Positions 56,337 through 64,000 of a stretch of DNA of 64,000 nt are shown one piece after another; position 1 is the first letter of the stretch, and each line of letters begins with the position of its first letter. Below the pieces are notes generated by a model. The model worked only from the letters and a program-made list of their open reading frames with translations, made no database searches and was not told where the DNA came from. The DNA comes from SAR86 cluster bacterium (GTDB lineage: Bacteria > Pseudomonadota > Gammaproteobacteria > Magnimaribacterales > D2472): contig CP097973.1 of the NCBI GenBank assembly GCA_023703655.1, forward strand, positions 1,261,893-1,325,892, written 5' to 3'. The translations under genes were made by a program, and so were the position numbers.

Positions 56337-57176
56337 CTAATCACCCTTAAATTTCTTTAATTTATCAATAATGATTTCCCGTTCATCTGCATTGCTGTAA
56401 ATAATCTCTATTTGTCCTTTGTTTTTTGACTTTTGGCTGATGCTAACCTTGTGTCCAAAACTATTACTAAGTTCCTCTATCAAAGACTGAATATCTGGAT
56501 CGGTATTAGGTTTTTTGGTTTTTTTGCGCATTGATGAGCTGAGTGCGCTTACTGAAATGCCCTGGGCTGAAATTGTTTTAGCCTGGTTTATGATGTCTTT
56601 TGGGTTTTTTAATGACAGCAAAACCTTAGCATGCCCTTTATCAATTTTTCCTGAGCTAATAAGATCAAGAACTTCTTGAGGGAGGTTTAATATCCTAAGT
56701 GCGTTGGCTATGGTGCTTCTGGCTTTGCCTGTAAAGGATGATATATCTTCTTGAGTTAAGCCAAACTCTCTTTTTAGGCGGTCATATCCTTGGGCCTCTT
56801 CAACTGGATTTAGATCCTCTCGTTGAAGGTTTTCAATTAATGCAACCTCCAGCGAGTCTTGATTCTCAAAACTTTCTACAATGCATGGCACTTCGTTGAG
56901 TTTGTTTTTGGTGGCGGCCCTAAACCTCCTTTCTCCAGCAACAATTTCATAACTATTAAGAGAAATTTCCCTGACAATGATTGGAGATAGTATCCCATGG
57001 CGCTTGATGGAGTCAGCCAATTCATTTAAAGACTCTTCATTAAAACTCTTTCTTGGTTGAAACCTATTGGCAATAATTTGATCTGTTTTAATTTGCTTAA
57101 CTAGGTTTTGGTCTGGTTTTTCAACATCACCCAACAAAGCCTCAAGGCTTTTGCTAAGCTTCCTCTCATCTGACAT
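56337..57176 (-). CDS. parB: Chromosome partitioning protein ParB
   Basis: The 279-residue protein starts MSDERKLSKSLEALLGD at ATG 57176 (11-bp overlap with parA); the frame is open to 57284, inside parA. The CTPase/parS-loading motifs are VAGERRFRAA, ALIENLQREDLNPVEEA and the HTH LTQEDISSFTGKARSTIANALRIL (in parts). The C-terminal dimer domain ends the protein. It spreads from parS near the origin. Confidence 0.95.
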   Translation of the reverse strand: MSDERKLSKSLEALLGDVEKPDQNLVKQIKTDQIIANRFQPRKSFNEESLNELADSIKRHGILSPIIVREISLNSYEIVAGERRFRAATKNKLNEVPCIVESFENQDSLEVALIENLQREDLNPVEEAQGYDRLKREFGLTQEDISSFTGKARSTIANALRILNLPQEVLDLISSGKIDKGHAKVLLSLKNPKDIINQAKTISAQGISVSALSSSMRKKTKKPNTDPDIQSLIEELSNSFGHKVSISQKSKNKGQIEIIYSNADEREIIIDKLKKFKGD

Positions 57177-57912
57177 TTTCAAGCCTCCTAAGCAGTTCTC
57201 CAGCAAGAGCAAGGTATGCTTTTGCTCCAAAAGATTCTGGCATATAGTTAGTTCCTGCAAGCCCAAAGCTTGGCGCTTCTGCAAGCTTTACATTTCTGGG
57301 AATAAGTGTGTTAAAAAGCAATTCTGGAAAGTGTTTTTCTAGGTCATCGGACACATCTTTCGTCAGGTTGTTTCTTTTATCCACCATAGTTCTTATGATG
57401 CCAAATATTTTGTTGTTTGTAAGTCCTGAGTTTGTTAATTCGTTAATGGTGTTAACAAGAGATGTTATTCCTTCAAGTGAATAATATTCACATTGGAGGG
57501 GGATAAGGGTGCCGTCTGACGAAATTAACGCATCCAAGGTAAGCGAGCTCAGGGAGGGCGGCGTATCAATAAAAACGAAGTCATAGTCTAGCTCTTTAAG
57601 GGATTTGGCTATGTGGCCTTTAGTGGGGTTGTTGCGAAGAGCAACCTCCAGGGCTACTAAATCCTCTCCGCCTGCCAAAACATCATATTGGTTGGACGAT
57701 GTTTGGATTAGTTCTGATACATGTTTCCCAAGCGTGGTTTCAAAAAGAGAGTTGTTCTTTTTCGCTCCTGAGGCTGTGGATGCATTGCCCTGAGGATCTA
57801 AATCAACAAGAAGCGTTTTTCGATTTGTTGCTGCAATAGCTTGAGCTAGATTAACTGCTGTGGTGGTCTTCCCTACTCCTCCCTTTTGATTTGAAATTGA
57901 TATGATTTTCAC
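57166..57912 (-). CDS. parA: Chromosome partitioning ATPase ParA (Soj)
   Basis: The 248-residue Walker-type ATPase has the deviant Walker A KGGVGKTTTAVNLAQ, LLVDLDPQGNAST, and Walker B-like FVFIDTPPSL. It moves ParB-bound origins. It lies between rsmG and parB in the usual origin-proximal order. Confidence 0.97.
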   Translation of the reverse strand: MKIISISNQKGGVGKTTTAVNLAQAIAATNRKTLLVDLDPQGNASTASGAKKNNSLFETTLGKHVSELIQTSSNQYDVLAGGEDLVALEVALRNNPTKGHIAKSLKELDYDFVFIDTPPSLSSLTLDALISSDGTLIPLQCEYYSLEGITSLVNTINELTNSGLTNNKIFGIIRTMVDKRNNLTKDVSDDLEKHFPELLFNTLIPRNVKLAEAPSFGLAGTNYMPESFGAKAYLALAGELLRRLENVR

Positions 57913-57917
57913 GTCAA

Positions 57918-58484
57918 CTAATCATTGTATATCTTTAATAGGTTTCTTTCTTTATTAATAATTAAATTATTCTCAATGATCGAATATTTCCTGTTTAAGC
58001 CTTCAAGCTCCTGATTAATGGTTTTTTCTTTGCCTTTAAACAATAAAAAAAATCCGGAACCTTTTAAAAGTTGTTGAGAGTTGTTAATTGTGGTTTTGGT
58101 TGTACCGACTGCACGATTGGTTATTATGTCGAACGGTCCTAGTGTGGAGCGCTTGGATATCCTTGTGTGTAAAACCTTGGTGTTGCCCAGGCCGATGTGT
58201 TGCGCCGCCCTTTTAATGAAAAAAGCTTTTTTTTGAATTGATTCTGCTATTACAAAATTAATGTTTGGGTGCTCAATCGCCAACAAAATGCCTGGGATGC
58301 CTGCCCCAGAACCATAATCTAAAACTGTCTTGGCGTCCTTAAACTCATTATAAAAAGGGAGAACATCCTTGATGTCGTTATCAATAATTTCTTGTTTTGT
58401 TTTTCTTTTTAGGAGGTTGTGGGTTGTATTGTATCTAAGTAAAAGTTCGATATAAGCATCAACTTGTTCGGCTTTTTTGCGCAT
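57918..58484 (-). CDS. rsmG: 16S rRNA (guanine527-N7)-methyltransferase
   Basis: The 188-residue SAM-dependent enzyme has [26 protein letters not shown] and ITNRAVGT. It methylates G527 of 16S rRNA. Its start overlaps the mnmG end by 26 bp. It is slightly short (usual about 205). Confidence 0.94.
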   Translation of the reverse strand: MRKKAEQVDAYIELLLRYNTTHNLLKRKTKQEIIDNDIKDVLPFYNEFKDAKTVLDYGSGAGIPGILLAIEHPNINFVIAESIQKKAFFIKRAAQHIGLGNTKVLHTRISKRSTLGPFDIITNRAVGTTKTTINNSQQLLKGSGFFLLFKGKEKTINQELEGLNRKYSIIENNLIINKERNLLKIYND

Positions 58485-60285
58485 TTTTGTGTTTTGTTAT
58501 AAATATCCTTAATAGATTTATGCTTGCTGGTGTGATGCCTTCAAGCATTGCAGCTGCTCCTAGGTTGGCAGGCTGGTTCTTTTCAAGCCTTTCTATGTTT
58601 TCGTTAGAGAGGCCAATAACATCTCTGTAAGATATGTTTTTTGGAATTTTGGTTTTGGTGTTTTTGATGTTGTTTTTTATCTCCCTTTGCTGTTTATCTA
58701 TGTATCCTTGATATCTACATTCTGTTATCAGGCGCTCTAAAAACCCTGACCTGTCCTTGTCTATGTTGATGGCTTGCTTTATTTCTTTCGTGTCGATGTC
58801 TGTTCTTTTTAGCAGTGTTTCGCCCTTAATGGATTCCTTACCAAAAGTTATGTTTTGTAGCTTTATTTTTTTTGCAAAGTGTTGATATGTTTGTTCTAGT
58901 GATTGGAAATTCTGAAAGTCTTCCCCGTTGACCAACCCCAAATCATTAGCGATGTGTGTTAGACGTTGTCTAGCCGTGTCCTGAGATAGCATAAGTCTGT
59001 GTTCAGCCCTACTTGTGAACATGCGGTAAGGTTCTGTTACGCCGTGGCTTACAAGGTCTGATATAAGCACTGCTATATATGCGACGCTTCTGTCTAAGAT
59101 AAATGGGGTTTTTTTCTTAATAGATAAAGAAGCGTTGATGCCAGCAATTAATCCTTGTGCGGCAGCTTCTTCATATCCAGTTGTACCGTTGATTTGTCCT
59201 GCAAGATACAGACTTTTAAGTGATTTGAGTTCGAGTGTTTGATGGAGCGATCTTGGGTCGACAAAATCGTACTCAACAGCATACCCATACTCGGTAATAA
59301 TACTGTCTTCCAACCCTGTAATCGTTCTTACAAAACGGTCTTGGGTTTCAACAGGTAGGCTGCTCGAGATCCCGTTTGGATAAACAAGATCAATATTAAT
59401 TCCCTCTGGCTCAATAAATACTTGATGAGTTTCTTTGTTTTTAAACTTCTCTACTTTATCCTCGATGGATGGGCAATATCTAGGTCCAATACCTTGTATT
59501 TGACCAGAATACATTGCTGAAAGGTGAAGGTCTTTCTCAATTATTTTTTTTGTCTTTTGTGTGGTTCTTGTAATAAAACAGCTTAATTGTTTGGGGTGTG
59601 GGTGTTGTTTTTGAAGACTAGACATAAACGGTGTTGGTAAGTCGCCTGGCTGCTCGTCCATAACATTGAGATTCAAACTAGACATTTTTATTCTTGGTGG
59701 TGTGCCTGTTTTGAGTCGACCCATCATCAAGCCCATGCCATACATTCTTTCAGATAATGGAATGGAGGGTTTCTCACCAACCCTACCTCCGTATTTTTTT
59801 GTCTTTCCACTGTACATAATTCCATTTAAAAAAGTCCCGGTTGTAAGAATAGTTTTTTCTGCATGGACTGTTCCAACATTTTCAACCTCAACTCCAATCA
59901 CTGCGCCTTTTTCCACCATCAAATCAATTACCTCACCCTCCAATATTTCAATTGAAGTTTGCTTTAAAATTTTTTGAATAGATTTTTTGTAGATCTCCCT
60001 GTCACATTGAGCTCTCAAGGCTCGAACTGCAGGACCCTTGCGAGTATTTAACGTTCTAAATTGAATCCCAGACATATCGGTAGCCAAAGGCATTATGCCG
60101 CCCATTGCGTCAATTTCCTTGACGAGATGTGATTTGCCTAAACCTCCAATTGCGGGATTGCAAGACATTTGGCCAATGGTTTTCTTTGATAAGGTTACAA
60201 GAGCGCAAGATAATCCCATTCTCCAGCAAGCGTGAGCAGCCTCGACACCAGCATGACCGCCACCAACAACCAGTACGTTATACAT
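58459..60285 (-). CDS. mnmG: tRNA uridine-5-carboxymethylaminomethyl synthesis enzyme MnmG (GidA)
   Basis: The 608-residue FAD-dependent enzyme works with MnmE on wobble U34. The dinucleotide motif is [15 protein letters not shown]; family motifs are [37 protein letters not shown] [11 protein letters not shown] and [16 protein letters not shown]. The C-terminal helical domain ends with [11 protein letters not shown]. In E. coli oriC lies just upstream of this gene. Confidence 0.97.
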   Translation of the reverse strand: MYNVLVVGGGHAGVEAAHACWRMGLSCALVTLSKKTIGQMSCNPAIGGLGKSHLVKEIDAMGGIMPLATDMSGIQFRTLNTRKGPAVRALRAQCDREIYKKSIQKILKQTSIEILEGEVIDLMVEKGAVIGVEVENVGTVHAEKTILTTGTFLNGIMYSGKTKKYGGRVGEKPSIPLSERMYGMGLMMGRLKTGTPPRIKMSSLNLNVMDEQPGDLPTPFMSSLQKQHPHPKQLSCFITRTTQKTKKIIEKDLHLSAMYSGQIQGIGPRYCPSIEDKVEKFKNKETHQVFIEPEGINIDLVYPNGISSSLPVETQDRFVRTITGLEDSIITEYGYAVEYDFVDPRSLHQTLELKSLKSLYLAGQINGTTGYEEAAAQGLIAGINASLSIKKKTPFILDRSVAYIAVLISDLVSHGVTEPYRMFTSRAEHRLMLSQDTARQRLTHIANDLGLVNGEDFQNFQSLEQTYQHFAKKIKLQNITFGKESIKGETLLKRTDIDTKEIKQAINIDKDRSGFLERLITECRYQGYIDKQQREIKNNIKNTKTKIPKNISYRDVIGLSNENIERLEKNQPANLGAAAMLEGITPASINLLRIFITKHKNAQKSRTS

Positions 60286-60490
60286 AAGAAATATTAATTA
60301 ATATAAACATAAATATAATTTTTGTTATTTTTATTATAAGCACTATTTTTTGTTAATAAGTTTAAAACAAACATTAGTAGCATGACATTTTGTTACATAA
60401 CATCTTATGTATAAGCAGACATGTTCTATGTGAGAAAGCATATAACATCCTGTGAATCAAAAAAAACTACACAACATCTACACAACTTTT
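60286..60490 (-). promoter_or_regulatory. AT-rich spacer upstream of mnmG with repeated AACATC and dyad
   Basis: 205 bp without a gene. It contains a very AT-rich half (60290-60360), a 7-bp-arm dyad TACATAACATCTTATGTA (60394-60411) and three AACATC copies (60399, 60444, 60473). A near DnaA box TGTGAATCA lies at 60451-60459. It must hold the mnmG promoter; an oriC role is possible by position but weakly supported. Confidence 0.4.
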
Positions 60491-61795
60491 TTACTTACCT
60501 ATACAGAACTTACTAAATATTTCTCCAAGCAACTCATCGCTTGACCGTTCTCCGAGAAAATCATTTAGGTGGTTTCTTGCAGATTTTAGGTTTTCAGCTA
60601 TCAATTCAATAGATTCTAAGTAGTGTAAACCTTGGCATGCCTCTAAGCTTTTGATAACACCATCAATCAACTCTAATTGCCTATCATTTAAAATAAACCT
60701 CTGGTCAACGGATGGTTCTGAGTTAACAAAAAAGCCAGAAATCATTTTTTTTAGTTCAGGAATACCATCTCCGGTTTTAGCTGAAACAAGACACATTCCA
60801 TCCTCTTGTTTATTACATAGATCGGATTTATTTTTTACAACCAGTGATTTTTTGTTATCAATCATACCTCTCAAATCTTTTAGCTGTGTTTTATATTCCT
60901 GATCACAAACTACTAAAACTAATGGGAAGCTGTCGATATCATTCAGAACTTTATTTACCCCCATTGATTCTTCTGACACCGAAGAATCTCTTATGCCTGC
61001 AGCATCTACAAGGTTAAAGGTAGTTTTATGCATTAACACTTGACCCTCTAACATATCTCTTGTGGTCCCTGGATTTGGCGATACTATTGCTTTATTTTGG
61101 CCAAGCAAACAATTAAATAAAGAGGATTTTCCAACATTTGGAGGACCCAACATTAACACCCCATTTGTTTTTCCTATGTTGCTTGAACGGAATCCTTGTT
61201 TTTTAAGATCACCGAACCCCAACCTTAAAGCCTCCAATCTTTCTATAACCTCCTCCAAACTTACGTCAACACCATCCTCATCATCAAAATCAATTATTGA
61301 CTCAACAAAAACCCTAATATCATCCAGCTCATCTCCTAACACCGACACTGTATTGGATAATTCCCCAGCTACAACACCTAGCGCCATATTCATTTCTGCA
61401 TCGGTGGTAGAATTAATTAAATCTAATAATGACTCTGCTTCATTGAGAGTCTGTTTACCATTTAGAACTGATATTTTTGTAAACTCACCTGGTTCTGCTT
61501 CTCTAATATTGAGGTTATGAAAAAGATCAATGAGTTTCTTTAGTGTTGCAAAACCACCATGACAAAAAACCTCAACCATATCTTCACCTGTATAACTCTT
61601 CGGGCTCTTGTAAAAAACAACAGTGCTAACATCAACCAACACACCATCGTGAATAATTTTTCTCAAAAATACTCTATTAAATTCAGCTATATTTTTGTCT
61701 AGTATTTTGCTTATTACCTCATGACAGCCACTGCCCGAGATCCGAAAAACAGCAAGTGCCGCTTTACCCGCTGGGGTTGCTAGAGCAAATATCAT
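60491..61795 (-). CDS. mnmE: tRNA modification GTPase MnmE (TrmE)
   Basis: The 434-residue protein has an N-terminal folate-binding domain starting MIFALATPAGKAALAVFRISG. A central GTPase domain follows with G1 GPPNVGKSSLFN, G2 TTRDML, G3 DAAGIRD and G4 NKSD. The extreme C-terminal FSKFCIGK carries the essential Cys. It is the partner of MnmG. Confidence 0.97.
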   Translation of the reverse strand: MIFALATPAGKAALAVFRISGSGCHEVISKILDKNIAEFNRVFLRKIIHDGVLVDVSTVVFYKSPKSYTGEDMVEVFCHGGFATLKKLIDLFHNLNIREAEPGEFTKISVLNGKQTLNEAESLLDLINSTTDAEMNMALGVVAGELSNTVSVLGDELDDIRVFVESIIDFDDEDGVDVSLEEVIERLEALRLGFGDLKKQGFRSSNIGKTNGVLMLGPPNVGKSSLFNCLLGQNKAIVSPNPGTTRDMLEGQVLMHKTTFNLVDAAGIRDSSVSEESMGVNKVLNDIDSFPLVLVVCDQEYKTQLKDLRGMIDNKKSLVVKNKSDLCNKQEDGMCLVSAKTGDGIPELKKMISGFFVNSEPSVDQRFILNDRQLELIDGVIKSLEACQGLHYLESIELIAENLKSARNHLNDFLGERSSDELLGEIFSKFCIGK

Positions 61796-61806
61796 GATCT
61801 GTGAAA

Positions 61807-63339
61807 TTAACCGCCACCAGGCGCTTTAAAATCAGAGGCTCCGTATTTGCTGTACATCATTTTTTGTTGAATTAATGAAAACGCCGCGTTTGCAACAGAA
61901 TACAGAACAAGACTCGAAGGCAACCAAATAAAAATAACAGATATCGCCACAGGCATTACCTTCATAACCTGCATCTGAACAGGATCCATGTTCGGGGGTG
62001 TTGGGTTAAGTTGTTGAGTAAGATACATCAAACCAGCCATCAGAAAAGGCATTATAAATAATGGATCTGGTGCAGACAGATCCTGTATCCATAACAAGAA
62101 CGGAGCATGCCTAAGTTCTACAACTTCCCTTAGCGCAAAAAAAAGAGCTATAAATACTGGTATTTGCACAAGCATTGGAAAACAACCACCCGCTGGATTA
62201 ATTTTCTCTTTGCGGTACAAAGCCATCATTTCAACCCCAAGTTTTTGTCTATCATCTTTATACCGCGACTGTATTTCTTGGAGTTTCGGTTGAGCCACCC
62301 TCATCTTAGCCATAGACCGATAGCCAGCAGCAGAAATTGGCCACAACAACAACTTAAGCAGGACAGTCAATATAATTATAGAAAAGCCCCAGTTTCCAAC
62401 AAAAGAATCAATTAAAACCAACAACATCACCAAGGGCTGTGCAAGAAACCAAAACCAACCCATATCAATTGAAAGCTCAAGATCGGGAGCTACAGACATT
62501 AAATCAGACCTAATTTTAGGCCCAAAATATAATCTATGTAACGTACCGTTTTGTTGATCTTGTAAACCCAAATCTCTGTAAACGGCCCCCATAGAATAAA
62601 CTCCTTTATTGCTAGTTGGTGGCTGAACAAAAAGCGAGGCCTTTTGATTGGGATTAACAATAATTGAGCTTAAAAAGTATTTTTGAATAAAGCTTACCCA
62701 ACCACCATATTGATCAAAACCAACCATACGATCAATCGACCTAAGCCTATAGTTTTTATAAGGGTCATCAGGCGTATTAAATGCTACCCCCACATACGAG
62801 CTTCCCTCAAAAAAACCGCTCCTTGAATCAAGCGGAGCGCCATCAGTTCTATAAAAAGCAATATATGGGTCTGGGGCGATATCACCCGATAAATTTCGAT
62901 CAACAACATTTAAAATATAGCTTTCTTCAAAAACAAATTCTTTTGAGTATTGGCCATCAACGCTTATTAATAACAACGAGTTGCTTGATTGGTCGACAAC
63001 CTTGTATGTAATGTTCTTGTTGCCATAACCACTTCTAGCATAAAACTTAAATGTGTTTTCAGAACCCAACAACCTCATGCTGGGCGAACCCTCACCTTGA
63101 AAAACCGGGTATTGTTTTAACTCAACACCAACAATTGAACCACTTTCACCATCTATCACTAATTCTATGTTTTTGTTGTTTATGCTCACAGTTGACGAAT
63201 TTAGATCATTGACATCTTGTGGCACAACCCTTGAGCTGGCAGCTAACTCAGATTTTATTTTAGATTCTTCAGACCACTCATAAAACAATAGATAAGCAAA
63301 CACACCAACCAAAACCAACCACAAAATACGCAAATTCAA
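61807..63339 (-). CDS. yidC: Membrane protein insertase YidC
   Basis: The 510-residue protein has an N-terminal anchor, a large periplasmic beta-supersandwich domain (about 40-310) and the conserved insertase core. The core has NWGFSIIILTVLLKLLLWP, MAKMRVAQPKLQEIQSRYKDD and FPMLVQIPVFIALFFALREVVELR (in parts). It inserts membrane proteins such as AtpE. It overlaps yidD by 4 bp. Confidence 0.97.
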   Translation of the reverse strand: MNLRILWLVLVGVFAYLLFYEWSEESKIKSELAASSRVVPQDVNDLNSSTVSINNKNIELVIDGESGSIVGVELKQYPVFQGEGSPSMRLLGSENTFKFYARSGYGNKNITYKVVDQSSNSLLLISVDGQYSKEFVFEESYILNVVDRNLSGDIAPDPYIAFYRTDGAPLDSRSGFFEGSSYVGVAFNTPDDPYKNYRLRSIDRMVGFDQYGGWVSFIQKYFLSSIIVNPNQKASLFVQPPTSNKGVYSMGAVYRDLGLQDQQNGTLHRLYFGPKIRSDLMSVAPDLELSIDMGWFWFLAQPLVMLLVLIDSFVGNWGFSIIILTVLLKLLLWPISAAGYRSMAKMRVAQPKLQEIQSRYKDDRQKLGVEMMALYRKEKINPAGGCFPMLVQIPVFIALFFALREVVELRHAPFLLWIQDLSAPDPLFIMPFLMAGLMYLTQQLNPTPPNMDPVQMQVMKVMPVAISVIFIWLPSSLVLYSVANAAFSLIQQKMMYSKYGASDFKAPGGG

Positions 63340-63548
63340 CGCCTCACCTCATCAACTCCGCCTTTAGACCATGGGCCACACCTTATAATTCTCAGGCAGG
63401 CCATATAAACCCCCTTAATAACCCCATGAACTTCAACAGCTTCTTTCGCATATTCCGAACATGTTGGTTGAAACCTACAGTTATGACCCAAAAATGGACT
63501 CACAAACTTCTGATATAGATTTATAAAAAAAACAAACACCTTTTTCAT
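63336..63548 (-). CDS. yidD: Membrane protein insertion efficiency factor YidD
   Basis: The 70-residue protein starts with an amphipathic helix and has the family core YQKFVSPFLGHNCRFQPTCS, then EYAKEAVEVHGV and RIIRCGPWSKGGVDEV. It overlaps rnpA and yidC by 4 bp each, the conserved rpmH-rnpA-yidD-yidC order. Confidence 0.96.
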   Translation of the reverse strand: MKKVFVFFINLYQKFVSPFLGHNCRFQPTCSEYAKEAVEVHGVIKGVYMACLRIIRCGPWSKGGVDEVRR

Positions 63549-63799
63549 TTTTGTACTTTCAATACCCTCAAAATATTTGTGTTTAGTTCACTATATGTCA
63601 TTTCGTCTGCACCCTTTAATACTTTAATATATAAATCATCTTTTTCAGAAACAGGCTGTGTTCTTAAAATTGTTTTGACCCTTCTTTTAATTTTATTTCT
63701 CACCACAGCCAATGGAAAATCCTTGCGCCTTATAATTATAAACCTCTCCGGATTAACACCTTTCATTTTTTTCTTGAAGAGCTTGATTGAATTGGCCAA
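63545..63799 (-). CDS. rnpA: Ribonuclease P protein component (short form)
   Basis: Position and the RNR-type motif AVVRNKIKRRVKTILR identify RnpA, the protein cofactor of RNase P. It is only 84 residues, against the usual 110-120. The first strands are shortened (ERFIIIRRKDFPLAVVRNK) and the usual R-x-G-x-x-V-x-K-K segment is reduced. The start is a TTG; an in-frame stop that overlaps the end of rpmH prevents a longer N-terminus. Confidence 0.88.
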   Translation of the reverse strand: MANSIKLFKKKMKGVNPERFIIIRRKDFPLAVVRNKIKRRVKTILRTQPVSEKDDLYIKVLKGADEMTYSELNTNILRVLKVQK

Positions 63800-63808
63800 C
63801 CTAAAGCA

Positions 63809-63943
63809 TTAAGCAGATAAAACTTTTCTGCCCTTTCTTCTTCGGTTTGAAAGTATTGCCCTGCCAGCTTTTGTAGACATACGCGCTCGGAAACCGTGAC
63901 GTCTTTTTCGCTTTAGGTTGCTAGGTTGAAAAGTTCTTTTCAT
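63809..63943 (-). CDS. rpmH: 50S ribosomal protein L34
   Basis: The 44-residue protein is [20 protein letters not shown] and ends [10 protein letters not shown], the normal L34 form. It is too short for most ORF thresholds. In gammaproteobacteria dnaA usually lies on the other side, so replication-origin genes are expected just beyond the right edge. Confidence 0.97.
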   Translation of the reverse strand: MKRTFQPSNLKRKRRHGFRARMSTKAGRAILSNRRRKGRKVLSA

Positions 63944-64000
63944 AGTAATTTTTTCGAAATTATATATTAACTAACTTATATTTTCACCAAACAGAATATA

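Noticed and set aside
60394..60411. The dyad as an intrinsic terminator of mnmE
   Set aside because: It is a 7-bp AT-rich stem without a following T-run on the minus strand, 80 bp after the mnmE stop.
57918..60490. parS site in the parAB-mnmG region
   Set aside because: No close match to the 16-bp parS palindrome was found by eye.

Overview
The window looks like chromosome from a streamlined, AT-rich marine gammaproteobacterium; a SAR86-type lineage is my best guess. The guess rests on the low GC, tightly packed genes with many 1-26 bp overlaps, a DUF3450/long-ExbB TonB energiser, TRAP and AGCS transporters, and gammaproteobacterial gene orders. Two of these orders are argS-SPOR-yggS-proC-yggT-metX-metW-rdgB with trmB-thiG-thiS-rpoH, and rpmH-rnpA-yidD-yidC-mnmE-mnmG-rsmG-parA-parB-atpIBEFHAGDC-glmU-glmS. 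The taxonomy is inference, because no rRNA or marker phylogeny was available. No rRNA or tRNA gene, CRISPR array or classical insertion sequence was seen.

Layout. 1-2.6 kb: three minus-strand genes of a TonB-energising system (ExbB, long ExbB-like protein, DUF3450). 2.7-13 kb: a DUF1295 reductase, then a long plus-strand run (efp, argS, SPOR protein, yggS, proC, yggT, metX, metW, rdgB) meeting a minus-strand run (trmB, thiG, thiS, rpoH). 13-17.7 kb: three overlapping phosphatase genes, a dienoyl-CoA isomerase-like gene and yaaA. 17.7-24.4 kb: TRAP permeases, with the TRAP binding protein placed separately in a uvrD-dctP-lipB-lipA run. 24.3-26.4 kb: a divergent prolyl-hydroxylase/GlcNAc-transferase pair plus a MazG-like gene. 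26.4-38.3 kb: accessory metabolism (amidohydrolase, AGCS symporter, crotonase, LigT-like, ceramidase-like, sterol-desaturase-like, esterase, methyltransferase, cupin, alternative oxidase with a cupredoxin, SMR transporter). 38.4-40.7 kb: a metal cassette with MerC-like, MerT-like and HMA proteins, a CsoR repressor, a CsoR-type operator and a 15-residue Cys-rich peptide. 40.7-43.4 kb: small membrane proteins, two of them missed by length cut-offs, a DUF805 protein and a zinc metallopeptidase. 46.4-64 kb: the origin-proximal housekeeping block, all on the minus strand.

The most unusual region is 43.58-46.40 kb, immediately downstream of glmS (the attTn7 locus of many bacteria). Two adjacent cassettes lie there. 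Each is bounded by inverted repeats, and the repeats of the two cassettes resemble each other. Cassette A (about 2.0 kb) encodes a serine-recombinase-type DNA-binding domain protein, an unknown protein, a MORN-repeat protein and an exported protein. Cassette B (about 0.8 kb) encodes a GIY-YIG-like nuclease. Each cassette is followed by another copy of the last codons of glmS (V-T-V-E-stop). The copies differ mostly at wobble positions, as expected if successive elements inserted at the glmS end, each bringing its own recoded glmS terminus and displacing the earlier one. I regard this as the best candidate for an undescribed system: a family of small homing-type elements that target, and rebuild, the end of glmS.
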